DNA of 64,000 nucleotides from assembly GCA_947497175.1 (NCBI GenBank), contig CANMFM010000011.1, positions 1-64,000 of the forward strand, read 5' to 3'. The position numbers and the translations under genes are program-made. The DNA is from an uncultured Aquimarina sp. (lineage in GTDB: Bacteria; Bacteroidota; Bacteroidia; Flavobacteriales; Flavobacteriaceae). Below the pieces are notes generated by a model. That model saw only the letters and a program-made list of their open reading frames with translations, was not told the origin of the DNA and made no database searches. Shown here piece by piece: positions 8,377 through 17,899 of the stretch; the first letter of the stretch is position 1, and every line of letters begins with the position of its first letter.

Positions 8377-9546
8377 TTATTTGTTTACAAAATCAATAAC
8401 AGTTTTAGTAATAAAATCGATTTGTTCATCGTCTAGCTCGGTATGCATAGGTAATGAGATTACTTCATTAATTAATTGATTAGTAATCGGAAAATCGGCT
8501 TCATTGTAACGATCATCCTGATATGCTTTTTGACTATGTAAAGGGATAGGATAGTAGACTCCACAAGGTATGCCATTATCATTAAGATGCTGTACTAAAT
8601 CATCGCGTTTATCATTGGTGATTCTTAAGGTATATTGATGAAATACGTGACAATCGCAAGTGTCACAAATTGTATTGTGATCAGTGTTGCAGTGATTTCC
8701 TTCAACTCGGGGTGTAATAATATGTTCAATTCCTGCAAAAGCATTACTGTATTTTCTTGCCGCAGCTCTTCTGGCATTATTATAGTGGTCCAGATTAGGT
8801 AATTTTGCTCTTAAAATAGTAGCTTGTATAGAGTCTAATCTCGAATTAACTCCCACAACATCGTGATGGTATCGTTTATACATCCCATGATTTACAATTC
8901 CTCTTATCGTATGCGCAAGATCATCATCATTTGTAAAAATTGCACCTCCATCTCCATAACACCCTAAGTTTTTTGATGGAAAAAATGAGGTAGATGCTAC
9001 ATGACCTATAGCACCGGTTTTAGTTACTTTGCCATTATCAAATTTATAATTGGCACCAATACCTTGTGCATTATCTTCGATTACAAATAAGTTGTGCTCT
9101 TTAGCAATACTCATAATCTGGTCCATATTGGCAGTCTGTCCGAATAAATGTACAGGTACAATTGCTTTTGTTTTTGGCGTAATTGCCTTTTTAATTGCCT
9201 CGGGATCTATATTGAACGAATCAGGATCGACATCCACTAAGACAGGAGTTAATCTTAATAATGCAATAACTTCTACAGTAGCAGCAAACGTAAAATCGGC
9301 AGTGATTACTTCATCACCAGGTTCTAAACCTAATCCCATCATGGCTATCTGTAATGCATCAGTGCCATTTGCACAAGGGATCACATGTTTGACATCTAAG
9401 TAGTCTTCTAATTCTTTTTGGAAAGCATGAACCTCAGGGCCGTTGATAAAAGCTGTTGAATTTATAACTTCAGATATAGACGAATCAACCTGGTCTTTGA
9501 TTTGTTCGTATTGACCCTTAAGGTCAACCATTTGTATTTTCTTCAT
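8377..9546 (-). CDS. DegT/DnrJ/EryC1/StrS family PLP aminotransferase
   Basis: 389 residues from the ATG at 9546; an in-frame start 11 codons earlier is less likely because family members begin with a KKIQMVDLKGQY-like block. It is a PLP sugar aminotransferase, transferring an amino group to a nucleotide-linked keto-sugar for surface polysaccharides. The PLP lysine is Lys192 in FFPSKNLGCYGDGGA, preceded by EDNAQGIGA. An inserted Cys/His-rich patch (HCNTDHNTICDTCDCH, plus-strand 8649-8696) precedes VFHQYTL and could bind a metal. No sugar-synthesis genes flank it, so the substrate is unknown. Confidence 0.88.
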   Translation of the reverse strand: MKKIQMVDLKGQYEQIKDQVDSSISEVINSTAFINGPEVHAFQKELEDYLDVKHVIPCANGTDALQIAMMGLGLEPGDEVITADFTFAATVEVIALLRLTPVLVDVDPDSFNIDPEAIKKAITPKTKAIVPVHLFGQTANMDQIMSIAKEHNLFVIEDNAQGIGANYKFDNGKVTKTGAIGHVASTSFFPSKNLGCYGDGGAIFTNDDDLAHTIRGIVNHGMYKRYHHDVVGVNSRLDSIQATILRAKLPNLDHYNNARRAAARKYSNAFAGIEHIITPRVEGNHCNTDHNTICDTCDCHVFHQYTLRITNDKRDDLVQHLNDNGIPCGVYYPIPLHSQKAYQDDRYNEADFPITNQLINEVISLPMHTELDDEQIDFITKTVIDFVNK

Positions 9547-9650
9547 GTATGCGTGTATTGTAACCTTACGAAAGTACAAAATATTGGTGCTATTGCCAAT
9601 GCTATGTAATGGTTTTGACGAATTTTTGTGATCTATAGAATTTTGATAAA

Positions 9651-9690
9651 GCGAAGTATCTTATGCAGAACGCTTTCTAAGATACTTCGC
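9651..9690. terminator. Strong 13-bp perfect hairpin downstream of the lipase gene
   Basis: GCGAAGTATCTTA (9651-9663) pairs perfectly with TAAGATACTTCGC (9678-9690) around a 14-base loop. It lies 40 bases past the lipase stop. On the minus strand it is followed by TTTATC rather than a clean T-run, so it is either a weak intrinsic terminator or a short repeat element. Confidence 0.5.
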
Positions 9691-9729
9691 CTCAGAAGGG
9701 AAACTAAAAGTTTATGGTAGGTTTAAGAG

Positions 9730-11532
9730 TTATTTTTTTACAAATCGTAAAGTTTCAAATCCATGTATTCTCATCAGATACATACCTTTGTCCAGGTTCT
9801 GTAATTGATTAGAAATATCAAATTGAGACTTTTGATATGTTTTTATTTTAAAGTTTTTGATTTGTTTGCCGGTAATATCATGGATATAGACAGTGAGTTC
9901 TTTAGGTAATAGGTTGCCTGTAAACGATATCCTAGCTTCGTTTTTAACAGCATTAGGTGTAATGATTATATTGTTTTTCACATTTTCATTTTGATCATTT
10001 ATCTCAATATTGCTCATTTCTTTTTTGACATCTCCAACTACAAACCCTGAGATTAACGCCCTCTTAAAATTATTCTTATGTTCTGAATTTAAAAATAAAC
10101 TATACACACCATCTTCTAAAACAGAAGTATCAAAATAGTAACTTCCATTTTTGTGATCAAAAGATATAATTTCAGGAGATTTTTCTGATTTTTTACCCGC
10201 AAGGGTTGCTGTTCTGGTGATTACTCCCCATACCTTAGTTTTAGACACTAATGTTTTAGTGTTATGGTCAGAGAGGATATCTACTTTAAGCAATTGAAAT
10301 TTGTCTTTCTGTATATGCTCCAATGACATTTTTATACCATTGTTTTGCTTTATAAAAGCTGCAAATCGTGAATTGCCCTTTAATTTTAAGTTAGTGTCAC
10401 TGATCGGAATAACAGTTTGATGCTTTTTTGAAGCATACCTCTTTGGTGTGATCACTTTTTTATTGGTTAGGTCAAAAATATCAAACTGGGTATTTGGTTG
10501 TTCATGGATGATTTCTGCAATTGCGTACGAAGAGTTTTTGTCCAATACAATTTGATCATATTCATTTTCAGAATGTACGATGTAGTAATTGCTTTCAATC
10601 TTGTATCTGTTCCTGTTTTTTTTGGAGGAAACGTTACTTCTTTGCGATGGATTTTCAAGATAAGATGTAATATATGGCCAACTAAATTGTCCCAATCCAA
10701 CATCTAAATGATCAAAGATTGCTCTCGGGTCATTTTTTGCAAACACATAGTCTGCTCCTGGGCGTAATGTACTGTTATACGGTGCGACTCCATCATTCAC
10801 TCCTTGTACGGGAAATAAAATTCCACCGGTAAGTAAAAATGCAGGTGCGGCAATTGTAGATCCCTTGTAAAAACCGGAAGCGCCAAGAACTACAAATTTT
10901 TCTGGTTCATTATCCGGGTGATTATCCAGGATTGGGCGTACAACATCTCTGCAATAATATGTGGTAGATGTTCTTGCACCTTCGTTAAGGCCTGTAAGTT
11001 TCCAGGCCCAATTAAGCCATGGCATTTGTGATATATCAGCCAGATATGTTCCCCAAAATGGTGTTCCCAGTGCAAATGCCCGTGTTACTTTCTCTTTTTT
11101 TCCATACTGAAACATGGCCGCTTCTGAAGCTTTTCCTCCATTGCTATGTCCTACCAGATATATTTGAGACACATGAAATTTTTCGGTAACAATATCTATA
11201 GATTCAGCAAGAAGCTGTCCATTGATCCATATACCTTTACCTCTTGTTGTGGCTACAAAAACGGCTTGATACCCTTGATTGTATGTGTCTTGATAAAAAG
11301 AATTATCAAATAAGAATTGGCCTTGGTTTAGATCAATGTATCCATGGTTAAATACAATTACTTTTCCGTTGTAGTTGGGTGGCGTTACTCCATAATGAAT
11401 CGTAGATTTGACCAATGGGCCTATAAATAATGAACTAAGCTTATCGGGAGTTGGAAGTTGTACTTCTAAAAAACTTTGAGAAAATAATAAGGCATAGGAA
11501 AAAAATGTAATTAAAGTAATATTTAACTTCAT
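9730..11532 (-). CDS. Secreted lipase/esterase-like alpha/beta hydrolase with type IX secretion tail
   Basis: 600 residues. A signal peptide (1-19, ending LLFSQ) is followed by an alpha/beta hydrolase domain with the nucleophile elbow GHSNGG (Ser130) and an oxyanion strand FNHGY near residue 62. The C-terminal 75-80 residues (NIIITPNAVKNEARISF through GMYLMRIHGFETLRFVKK) form a Por secretion system sorting domain, so the enzyme should cross the outer membrane by type IX secretion and be released or surface-anchored. The middle region (about 300-510) has no motif I recognise. Substrate is probably an ester lipid or polyester. Confidence 0.82.
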   Translation of the reverse strand: MKLNITLITFFSYALLFSQSFLEVQLPTPDKLSSLFIGPLVKSTIHYGVTPPNYNGKVIVFNHGYIDLNQGQFLFDNSFYQDTYNQGYQAVFVATTRGKGIWINGQLLAESIDIVTEKFHVSQIYLVGHSNGGKASEAAMFQYGKKEKVTRAFALGTPFWGTYLADISQMPWLNWAWKLTGLNEGARTSTTYYCRDVVRPILDNHPDNEPEKFVVLGASGFYKGSTIAAPAFLLTGGILFPVQGVNDGVAPYNSTLRPGADYVFAKNDPRAIFDHLDVGLGQFSWPYITSYLENPSQRSNVSSKKNRNRYKIESNYYIVHSENEYDQIVLDKNSSYAIAEIIHEQPNTQFDIFDLTNKKVITPKRYASKKHQTVIPISDTNLKLKGNSRFAAFIKQNNGIKMSLEHIQKDKFQLLKVDILSDHNTKTLVSKTKVWGVITRTATLAGKKSEKSPEIISFDHKNGSYYFDTSVLEDGVYSLFLNSEHKNNFKRALISGFVVGDVKKEMSNIEINDQNENVKNNIIITPNAVKNEARISFTGNLLPKELTVYIHDITGKQIKNFKIKTYQKSQFDISNQLQNLDKGMYLMRIHGFETLRFVKK

Positions 11533-11667
11533 AATTGATGAGTTTGTGTGTTAGTTGGTGTTAAATTAATTATTTTTTAACAATAATTATATATAATGAT
11601 TAATTTTTGAATACATAATTTGATGTATTGTCAATATAGATTAAATAGTTTAATAGAAGAATCAGTA

Positions 11668-11697
11668 TTGTATTACAACAAAAGAGCTGTATTTTAG
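11668..11697 (+). promoter_or_regulatory. Predicted promoter of the Kdo transferase gene
   Basis: TTG (11668-11670), a 19-base spacer and TATTTTAG (11690-11697) match the Bacteroidota -33/-7 layout with one mismatch in the -7 box. The start codon follows 24 bases later. Confidence 0.5.
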
Positions 11698-11720
11698 CAA
11701 TTCATAAAAACCGGTCATTC

Positions 11721-12977
11721 TTGAGTGTTTTATACAATTTCTTTATCTCGATATTTAATGGTATTCTGCCAGTTATTGGATTGCTAACGCCCAAACTCAG
11801 CTTGTTTGTGAGCGGAAGAAAGGAAAGCTTTACGATAGTAAAAGAAAAAATATCTGAAAAGGATCATGTTTTCTGGTTTCATTGTGCATCTTTAGGAGAA
11901 TATGAGCAAGGTGTTCCTGTTATGGAAGCCTTAAAGAAAAAATACCCAGACTATAAATTGGTAGTTACTTTTTTTTCGCCATCGGGTTATGAGGCAAAGA
12001 AAAAAAGTACACTTGCTGATGTTATTGTATACTTGCCTATGGATACCAAATCGAATGCAAGAAAATTTATTGCATATGTGCATCCGGAATTGGCTGTATT
12101 TGTAAAATATGAGTTCTGGCCTAATTACTTAAAAACGCTGCAATCCAAAAATGTCCCAGCAGTGTTTATATCTACTGTCTTCAGAGAAAACCAGGTATTT
12201 TTTAAATGGTATGGCGGTTTTATGCGAAAAGCTTTAAAAACGATAGATTACTTTTTTGTTCAGGATACAATCTCGAGGGACTTGATTAGAAGCCAGGGTT
12301 TTAAAAATGTTACTTTGAGTGGTGATACTCGTTTTGATAGGGTAAGCCATCAAATCGAAATGGATAATCGCGTTGATTTTATATCCGAATTTATTAGTGA
12401 TCGACTTTGTATTGTAATGGGGAGCTCCTGGCCAGAAGACGAGGCTGTTTTTATTGATTATGTAAATCAGGCTTCAGATACAGTTTGTTTTATTATTGCT
12501 CCGCATGAGATTAAAGACAGTAGCGTACGAGCTCTCAGGCATAAAATAGAAAAGAGCACCGTTTTGTATTCTGAAAAAGACGAACACGATCTAGCAGAGC
12601 ATCAGGTGTTTATCATGAATGCCATAGGATATTTATCGCGAGTATATAGTTATGCAAACATAGCGTACGTTGGAGGGGCTATGGGAACCGGAGGTTTGCA
12701 TAATATTTTAGAGCCCGCAACATTTGGTATTCCTATTATCATAGGTAAGAATTTTGATAAATTTAGAGAAGCGAAGCAACTTCAAAAACTGGCTGGATTG
12801 TTTTCTGTATCTAAATCAGAAGAGTTTTCAAAGATTATTAATAAACTTGTTGAGGATAAAAAGTTCAGAGAAAAAACCGGAATGATCGCCGGGCATTTTA
12901 TCAATAGTAATACCGGAGCTACACATATGATCGTAGAATATTTGGAAGCTAAAATTACAGCATTCTCAAATCGTTAA
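11721..12977 (+). CDS. waaA: 3-deoxy-D-manno-octulosonic acid (Kdo) transferase
   Basis: 418-residue inner-membrane glycosyltransferase (GT30) that adds Kdo from CMP-Kdo to lipid IVA during lipopolysaccharide core synthesis. A hydrophobic N-terminal anchor (about 5-28) precedes GRKESF and FHCASLGEYEQG, where Glu60 is the likely catalytic base. The C-terminal lobe has GGAMGTGGLHNILEPATFGIP, the nucleotide-sugar site. The start is TTG at 11721: no in-frame ATG lies nearby upstream, and the MSVLYNFFI start aligns with family N-termini. It converges with the DUF2461 gene. Confidence 0.92.
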   Translation: MSVLYNFFISIFNGILPVIGLLTPKLSLFVSGRKESFTIVKEKISEKDHVFWFHCASLGEYEQGVPVMEALKKKYPDYKLVVTFFSPSGYEAKKKSTLADVIVYLPMDTKSNARKFIAYVHPELAVFVKYEFWPNYLKTLQSKNVPAVFISTVFRENQVFFKWYGGFMRKALKTIDYFFVQDTISRDLIRSQGFKNVTLSGDTRFDRVSHQIEMDNRVDFISEFISDRLCIVMGSSWPEDEAVFIDYVNQASDTVCFIIAPHEIKDSSVRALRHKIEKSTVLYSEKDEHDLAEHQVFIMNAIGYLSRVYSYANIAYVGGAMGTGGLHNILEPATFGIPIIIGKNFDKFREAKQLQKLAGLFSVSKSEEFSKIINKLVEDKKFREKTGMIAGHFINSNTGATHMIVEYLEAKITAFSNR

Positions 12978-12991
12978 CGAATACTTATAAT

Positions 12992-13648
12992 TTAGACAGT
13001 TACTGCCTGGCGCAAATATTTTCTAAAAGGAAGCATTTCTTTATACACCATAATCACTTTATCCATAAAATCGTCTTTAAGAACCTCTTCAGTTTTTAGT
13101 TCATGTACTACAGCAAAAGTTCGATGTCGCAATAAATCGATATGTTCATGATCTTTATTATATCCTTTAGGTGCAGATTTCAACATGTCGTTATCATGAT
13201 ATAAGTTTCCAAAGGTATTTTTGAAGCTTTTTTTGTTTAAAATTCTCACAAGCTCTTCACCGTTATAATCAATTGCTTCTCGTATGCTCGATACTATTTT
13301 ATTTTCAGGTTTCCAATATCCGCCTGCTAATAGGCATTCTGATAGGCCAATATGGATATAAAAATCGCCTTGCTTCGTTTTTTGATCTAATCCTGCGCCA
13401 AAATGATCCTTATACACCGGTTTATTTGGATGAAAAAGAAGGTTATTGTTGATACGGTTGATTCCTTTTTTACCAGGAGTCGGGTAGTATTCAGGATCGA
13501 TTGCAGCTAGTTTTGCATCTAATTCATCTAACCATGTAATAAATGAACTTCTAACAGCCTGATATCGCTTTCTATGTGCATCCATCCATTCTTTATGATT
13601 GTTGTTTTGCAAATCATTTAGAAATTGAAATAGTGCTTCGAAATCCAT
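12992..13648 (-). CDS. DUF2461 family protein
   Basis: 218 residues from the ATG at 13648 (MDFEALFQFLNDL), chosen because upstream in-frame starts would overlap the kinase gene and the family begins here. The DUF2461/TIGR02453 hallmarks are KEWMDAHRKRYQ, KPVYKDHFGAG, FYIHIGLSECLLAGGYW and RHRTFAVVHEL. The family is a widespread cytoplasmic protein of unknown function. It lies 28 bases downstream of the deoxynucleoside kinase on the same strand, so the two are probably co-transcribed. Confidence 0.85.
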   Translation of the reverse strand: MDFEALFQFLNDLQNNNHKEWMDAHRKRYQAVRSSFITWLDELDAKLAAIDPEYYPTPGKKGINRINNNLLFHPNKPVYKDHFGAGLDQKTKQGDFYIHIGLSECLLAGGYWKPENKIVSSIREAIDYNGEELVRILNKKSFKNTFGNLYHDNDMLKSAPKGYNKDHEHIDLLRHRTFAVVHELKTEEVLKDDFMDKVIMVYKEMLPFRKYLRQAVTV

Positions 13649-13676
13649 ATAACTTTGAGTAGGAGTTAGGCAGGTT

Positions 13677-14291
13677 TTAAAATAAACCGTTAAGTTCTGC
13701 ATCAATACGGTTAATAATATTTCCCAGATCCTCGGGATTATCAACAAAGTTGAGATGGTCTACATCCACAATTAGAAGGTTTCCTTTATCATAATCATGC
13801 GCCCAGGCTTCGTATCGTTCGTTGAGTCTACTTAAATAGTCTATGCTAATGGTGTTTTCATACTCTCGGCCTCGTTTATGGATTTGCGCAACTAGATTGG
13901 GGATGCTGCTTCTAAGATAAATTAATAAATCTGGTCCTTCTACTACAGCTTCCATAAGATCAAATAGTGATTTGTAATTTTCAAAATCACGATTCGTCAT
14001 AAGCCCCATGGCATGAAGGTTTGGAGCAAAAATATAGGCATCTTCATAGATGGTCCTATCTTGTATGATATCTTTCCCGCTTTCACGAATATCCAAAATT
14101 TGTCTGAAACGACTGTTCAAGAAATAAATCTGAAGATTAAAAGACCATCGCTCCATTTTGTTATAGAAATCCTCTAAATAGGGGTTTTCTAATACATCTT
14201 CAAAATGAGCTTCCCATTTGTAATGTTTAGCAAGTAATCGGGTTAACGTAGTTTTTCCGGCACCGATATTTCCAGCTATTGCTATATGCAT
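13677..14291 (-). CDS. Deoxynucleoside kinase
   Basis: 204-residue P-loop kinase that phosphorylates deoxynucleosides in the salvage pathway. GNIGAGKT (7-14) is the Walker A loop. The DRTIYEDAYIFA block (about 78-90) is the substrate-binding ERS/DRT motif, and the lid arginines sit in HKRGREYE. Length and motifs match bacterial deoxyadenosine/deoxyguanosine kinases (dGK/dAK group). Which base is preferred cannot be said. It heads a probable two-gene unit with the DUF2461 gene. Confidence 0.9.
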   Translation of the reverse strand: MHIAIAGNIGAGKTTLTRLLAKHYKWEAHFEDVLENPYLEDFYNKMERWSFNLQIYFLNSRFRQILDIRESGKDIIQDRTIYEDAYIFAPNLHAMGLMTNRDFENYKSLFDLMEAVVEGPDLLIYLRSSIPNLVAQIHKRGREYENTISIDYLSRLNERYEAWAHDYDKGNLLIVDVDHLNFVDNPEDLGNIINRIDAELNGLF

Positions 14292-14517
14292 ATTCGATTG
14301 TTTTTCTTTGGGGGAAAATTAAAGTTCGGTTGTAAATATAGTGGATTTTATGAGTAACTAGAAAAGGATGGATAAGAATTTAAAAAAGAGATTTATTTTC
14401 AAAGCTTTTCTAAATGTTGATTGTATAATGAATTTGTTAAAAATGAACATAAAGAGGTATTATTTGTAATTATAGTATATAGCCTCACGACTACTCAGTT
14501 ACACAAAAAAGATAAAT

Positions 14518-15030
14518 ATGAAGGCAAATGCAATATTCATGGTGTCATTTCTATTACTAATTACATCCTGTAATTCTGATCAAAAGAGTGTAACGAATAA
14601 AGAACAAATAGATTTAAAACAAAAACATATGAATTATCAAGGTGTAATTACTAAAATAAGTTCTCAAAACTTTGAAGATACCTATACTGCATTAGTTAGT
14701 GTAATTAATAATAATCCCAAGTTGAAGATTGTGGCAGAGTTAGATCATCACGCAAATGCTGCATCAGTTGGGTTACCATTAAATCCAACAAGAATTATTA
14801 TGTTTGGTAACCCTAATTTGGGTACACCATTAATGCAAAGCTCACCAATAACAGGATTGGATTTGCCTCAAAAGATATTAGTTTGGCAAGATGATCAAGG
14901 CAAAGTAAAGGTGTCTTATAATGATCCGACTTATTTACAAGAGAGGCATAACATTGAAGAAAAAAAAGATATACTTCAAAAAGTTAGTAGTGCTTTAGAT
15001 GGGCTCACCAATAAGGCTATTGGTAATTAA
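14518..15030 (+). CDS. DUF302 domain lipoprotein
   Basis: 170 residues. The signal peptide ends in the lipobox LLITSC with Cys18, so the protein is lipid-anchored. The mature part carries a DUF302 domain (about 45-150) with the recognisable run IIMFGNPNLGTPLM, LDLPQKILVW and YNDPTYLQERH. DUF302 proteins are small alpha-beta domains of unknown role. Unlike many DUF302 proteins this one has only a single domain. Neighbours give no functional hint. Confidence 0.85.
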   Translation: MKANAIFMVSFLLLITSCNSDQKSVTNKEQIDLKQKHMNYQGVITKISSQNFEDTYTALVSVINNNPKLKIVAELDHHANAASVGLPLNPTRIIMFGNPNLGTPLMQSSPITGLDLPQKILVWQDDQGKVKVSYNDPTYLQERHNIEEKKDILQKVSSALDGLTNKAIGN

Positions 15031-15036
15031 TATATT

Positions 15037-15378
15037 TTAATTTTGAAGTTTCACTTTAACAGGACCTCCACTAGACACATAACTTCCTCCGATTTCATCA
15101 ATATTAACATCTAGTTCATCTCTGGTGCTGATCGCATTAAGATCCACTTTGAGTTTATCATAAGTAGCAATGTTTTTAATGTTTACATCAATTTCATCTG
15201 TGTTGCTTAGTCGTACATTTATACTTCCGTCACTATTGATTGGTATACTGCCATAGGTAGTACCAGTGGAGCTATTAGCATGTGCTTTTGGAATAATTTC
15301 CAGATCCCTAACTACAATGATTACAAGACATATCGCAATAAGGGTAAAGATAAACTTGGTATACATATCGGTTTTCAT
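15037..15378 (-). CDS. Small membrane-anchored protein of unknown function
   Basis: 113 residues. A single hydrophobic segment (about 8-23) is followed by a low-complexity polar region with repeated short beta-like units, such as EIDVNIKNI, KLKVDLNAI and ELDVNIDEI, which look like three imperfect copies of a 17-18 residue repeat. I do not recognise a family. Translation may start at Met1 or Met5. It ends 6 bases from the converging lipoprotein gene. Confidence 0.6.
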   Translation of the reverse strand: MKTDMYTKFIFTLIAICLVIIVVRDLEIIPKAHANSSTGTTYGSIPINSDGSINVRLSNTDEIDVNIKNIATYDKLKVDLNAISTRDELDVNIDEIGGSYVSSGGPVKVKLQN

Positions 15379-15452
15379 TGGATAAGATTTTATGTTTACC
15401 TAAAGATACCAATAAAGACTTGAAAATCAACAGTATCTAACTTTATATAAAC

Positions 15453-15480
15453 AAAAAAAGGTGTGGTTGAGACACCTTTT
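15453..15480 (-). terminator. Intrinsic terminator after the DoxX-like gene
   Basis: AAAAGGTGT (15456-15464) pairs with ACACCTTTT (15472-15480) around a 7-base loop. The minus-strand transcript runs into T7 (complement of 15453-15459). It lies 23 bases past the stop at 15504. Confidence 0.8.
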
Positions 15481-15503
15481 ATGCTGTTGGGTGATTAACG
15501 TGC

Positions 15504-15881
15504 TTATGCTTTGAGCAGTTCTTTGTATTTATCTTTATAGAGATATAGCATAAGGATATTTAATGCTAAAAATACTACACCAATATACCAATGTTTTGTG
15601 TCTAACTTTATGTGGTACAAAAATGCATTTACGGATACACTCATTAATAGTACCATCATTAATGGAGCAAATCTGTTTGCTAAAAGTGCAATTCCGGCAC
15701 AAATCTCTACTATTGCTACCAGCATCATAGTTTTTGAAGAAACTAAAGCTCTTAAAAAGCTTGAAGCAATTTTTGTAGAAGGAGCAGGAGGATCCATAAA
15801 ATAAAACAATTTATTACATCCAAAGAATAGAATGGCTAGACCAAAGACTATCTGTATTCCCAAGATTACTTTTGCATTCAT
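15504..15881 (-). CDS. DoxX-like small membrane protein
   Basis: 125 residues with four predicted transmembrane helices (about 5-25, 47-67, 70-88, 95-113). The arrangement and the first-helix motif FGLAILFFGCNKLFYF resemble DoxX/DUF4870-type membrane proteins, whose roles range from thiosulfate:quinone oxidoreductase subunits to unknown. No catalytic residues can be identified. It has its own terminator and appears monocistronic. Confidence 0.65.
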   Translation of the reverse strand: MNAKVILGIQIVFGLAILFFGCNKLFYFMDPPAPSTKIASSFLRALVSSKTMMLVAIVEICAGIALLANRFAPLMMVLLMSVSVNAFLYHIKLDTKHWYIGVVFLALNILMLYLYKDKYKELLKA

Positions 15882-16099
15882 AGTGATTGAATTTTTGGTT
15901 ATTCATACTAATAAGTAACGTAACAACCTTTGTTAAATTGCCGGTAATAAAATAGTCACTGTGCGTTTTTTGGGTCATAATGAGCTTAAAGTCAGTTATA
16001 ATCGCAGTTTTTGTTATATGATGTGTCGTAAAATCCTACAAATTTACGGCGTTAAGTGTATAAATATCTAATAATCAATGTAAAGACAAATAAAAAAGT

Positions 16100-16151
16100 T
16101 AGTTTTGCAGCTTTTTAAAACAATAATGCACCCCTAAACTCGTTTTTGGGG
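16100..16151 (+). promoter_or_regulatory. Promoter box and GC hairpin ahead of the acyltransferase-like gene
   Basis: TAGTTTTG (16100-16107) is an exact -7 box. A hairpin CCCCTAAAC/TTTTTGGGG (16131-16151) then lies in the predicted 5' UTR. The rest of the gap 15882-16176 shows nothing else. Confidence 0.4.
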
Positions 16152-16176
16152 CAACAACTAACCAAAGACCTCAATT

Positions 16177-17349
16177 ATGACTAAACCTAGTAGTCGATTG
16201 CATTTTCTTGATGCGATACGTGCTTTTGCTATCGTAATGATGCTTCAAGGCCATTTTGTACATGCTCTTTTAGGAGATTCGTACAGAGATCGTAATCTTG
16301 TCATTTATAATATCTGGGAATATTTCAGAGGAATGACAGCTCCAACATTTTTTACTATTACCGGATTTATTTTTACCTATTTACTCTTAAAACAAAACAC
16401 CAAAGGTTTAGATAATCCACGGGTTTTAAAAGGAGTAAAAAGAGCGATAAAAGTTATCTTTTGGGGATACTTACTTCGTTTGAGTTTTTATGCAGTTTTT
16501 ACAGGAACCGTAAATCCTTCGTTTTTTTATGTCGATGTACTACAATGTATAGGGACATCATTATTATTGTTAATAGGTATTTATCTCATTTTATATAAAT
16601 ATAATGAAGCGTTATTTCAAAACGCTATGCTTGTGATTGGTATCGTTGTTTTTGTTTTACAGCCCGTATATGGCACATGCATACTTGAATTTTTACCAAA
16701 AACAGTGGCTAATTATTTCACAAATCGAAACGGATCTATTTTTACACTGTTTCCTTGGTTTGGTTATGTGAGTTTTGGAAGTTTTATGGCTACGTTGTTT
16801 TTGAAATACGGTATGCGTAAATTGTTCTACCCCTACGCTATTGTCAGTCTTTTGTCAATAGGAATGTTACTGATATTTACTTCATCAAGCCTATTGATGC
16901 TGTTACATAATATTACCAATATTGGTGTTTTTAAATCTGTGGCCTATAACAACTTTTTATTTATTCGCTTAGGAAATGTGAGCGTGCTTTTTGCTATTTT
17001 TATGCTGTTAAAAAGCTATTTGTCTAATCCAACTATAACCAAAATAGGAGGGAAGACTTTGTCTATATATATCATTCATTTTTTTGTCCTGTACGGTAGC
17101 TGGTTTGGTTTAGGTCTTACTAGGTTTTTTTATCATGATTTAACACCAACACAAGTAGTAATTGGGGCATTATTATTTGTAGTTGGAATTTGCGCGTTGG
17201 TTTTGAATTATTATAAACATGAAGAAAAATTAAAATTTCAACTACATTCTTTAACTGTAGCCATAGGACAAAAACTTAAAATCTCATTATTTGAAGTTTT
17301 TAAAGATGTAAAAAGTAACCTAATTCGACGATATAAAAATAGTAGATAG
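16177..17349 (+). CDS. Polytopic membrane acyltransferase-like protein (HGSNAT / DUF1624 group)
   Basis: 390-residue integral membrane protein with about ten hydrophobic segments. The N-terminal RLHFLDAIRAFAIVMMLQGH, with conserved Asp and His, and the FRGMTAPTFFTITGF segment match the heparan-alpha-glucosaminide N-acetyltransferase catalytic-domain family (DUF1624), which move acyl groups across or at the membrane. The acceptor is unknown. The last 40 residues are basic and cytoplasmic-looking. It is followed 102 bases later by a small DoxX-like gene. Confidence 0.72.
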   Translation: MTKPSSRLHFLDAIRAFAIVMMLQGHFVHALLGDSYRDRNLVIYNIWEYFRGMTAPTFFTITGFIFTYLLLKQNTKGLDNPRVLKGVKRAIKVIFWGYLLRLSFYAVFTGTVNPSFFYVDVLQCIGTSLLLLIGIYLILYKYNEALFQNAMLVIGIVVFVLQPVYGTCILEFLPKTVANYFTNRNGSIFTLFPWFGYVSFGSFMATLFLKYGMRKLFYPYAIVSLLSIGMLLIFTSSSLLMLLHNITNIGVFKSVAYNNFLFIRLGNVSVLFAIFMLLKSYLSNPTITKIGGKTLSIYIIHFFVLYGSWFGLGLTRFFYHDLTPTQVVIGALLFVVGICALVLNYYKHEEKLKFQLHSLTVAIGQKLKISLFEVFKDVKSNLIRRYKNSR

Positions 17350-17451
17350 GTAATAGATTTAGAATTCAGGATTTCTTATAAATGATAAAACTGTTTTTTA
17401 TTCTTCTAAAAATCAGTATCTTATAGTGGTCTAATCAATACTTATTTTGTT

Positions 17452-17874
17452 ATGCCAACTATAAAATCATTAAATAAATGGGCTAATGCGCATTCGTATT
17501 ATCCTTTAGATCTGTTAAGAATTGCTTTGGGAGTGTTTTTATTTATAAAAGGAATAAATTTTATAAGCAATAGCCAAATCCTTGTAGACTTGATAAAACC
17601 AGTACAAAATCTTGCTGGTGGTATGATTATGATTCATTATGTGGCTCCTGCACACCTTATCGGAGGGATACTTATTGCCTTTGGGTTGTTAACCAGATGG
17701 TCTGTTGCTGCTCAACTTCCGCTATTGATAGGTGCCGTTATTATCAATTTTATAGGAGAAATGAATGTAGCAAATCTAATTATCGCCAGTATAATTTTGG
17801 TGTTATGTATTTTCTTTTTGCTTTATGGCTCAGGAAAACACTCGGCAGATTACTACCTTAAAATGCAGCAATAA
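17452..17874 (+). CDS. DoxX family membrane protein
   Basis: 140 residues with four transmembrane helices. LDLLRIALGVFLFIKGINFI, then HLIGGILIAFGLLTRW, are typical of the DoxX family (PF07681). Members sit in the inner membrane and some belong to oxidoreductase complexes; the role here is unknown. It converges with a small secreted protein gene 25 bases downstream. Confidence 0.8.
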   Translation: MPTIKSLNKWANAHSYYPLDLLRIALGVFLFIKGINFISNSQILVDLIKPVQNLAGGMIMIHYVAPAHLIGGILIAFGLLTRWSVAAQLPLLIGAVIINFIGEMNVANLIIASIILVLCIFFLLYGSGKHSADYYLKMQQ

Positions 17875-17899
17875 GCAAGAAGCCATTAGTTTCTTACCA

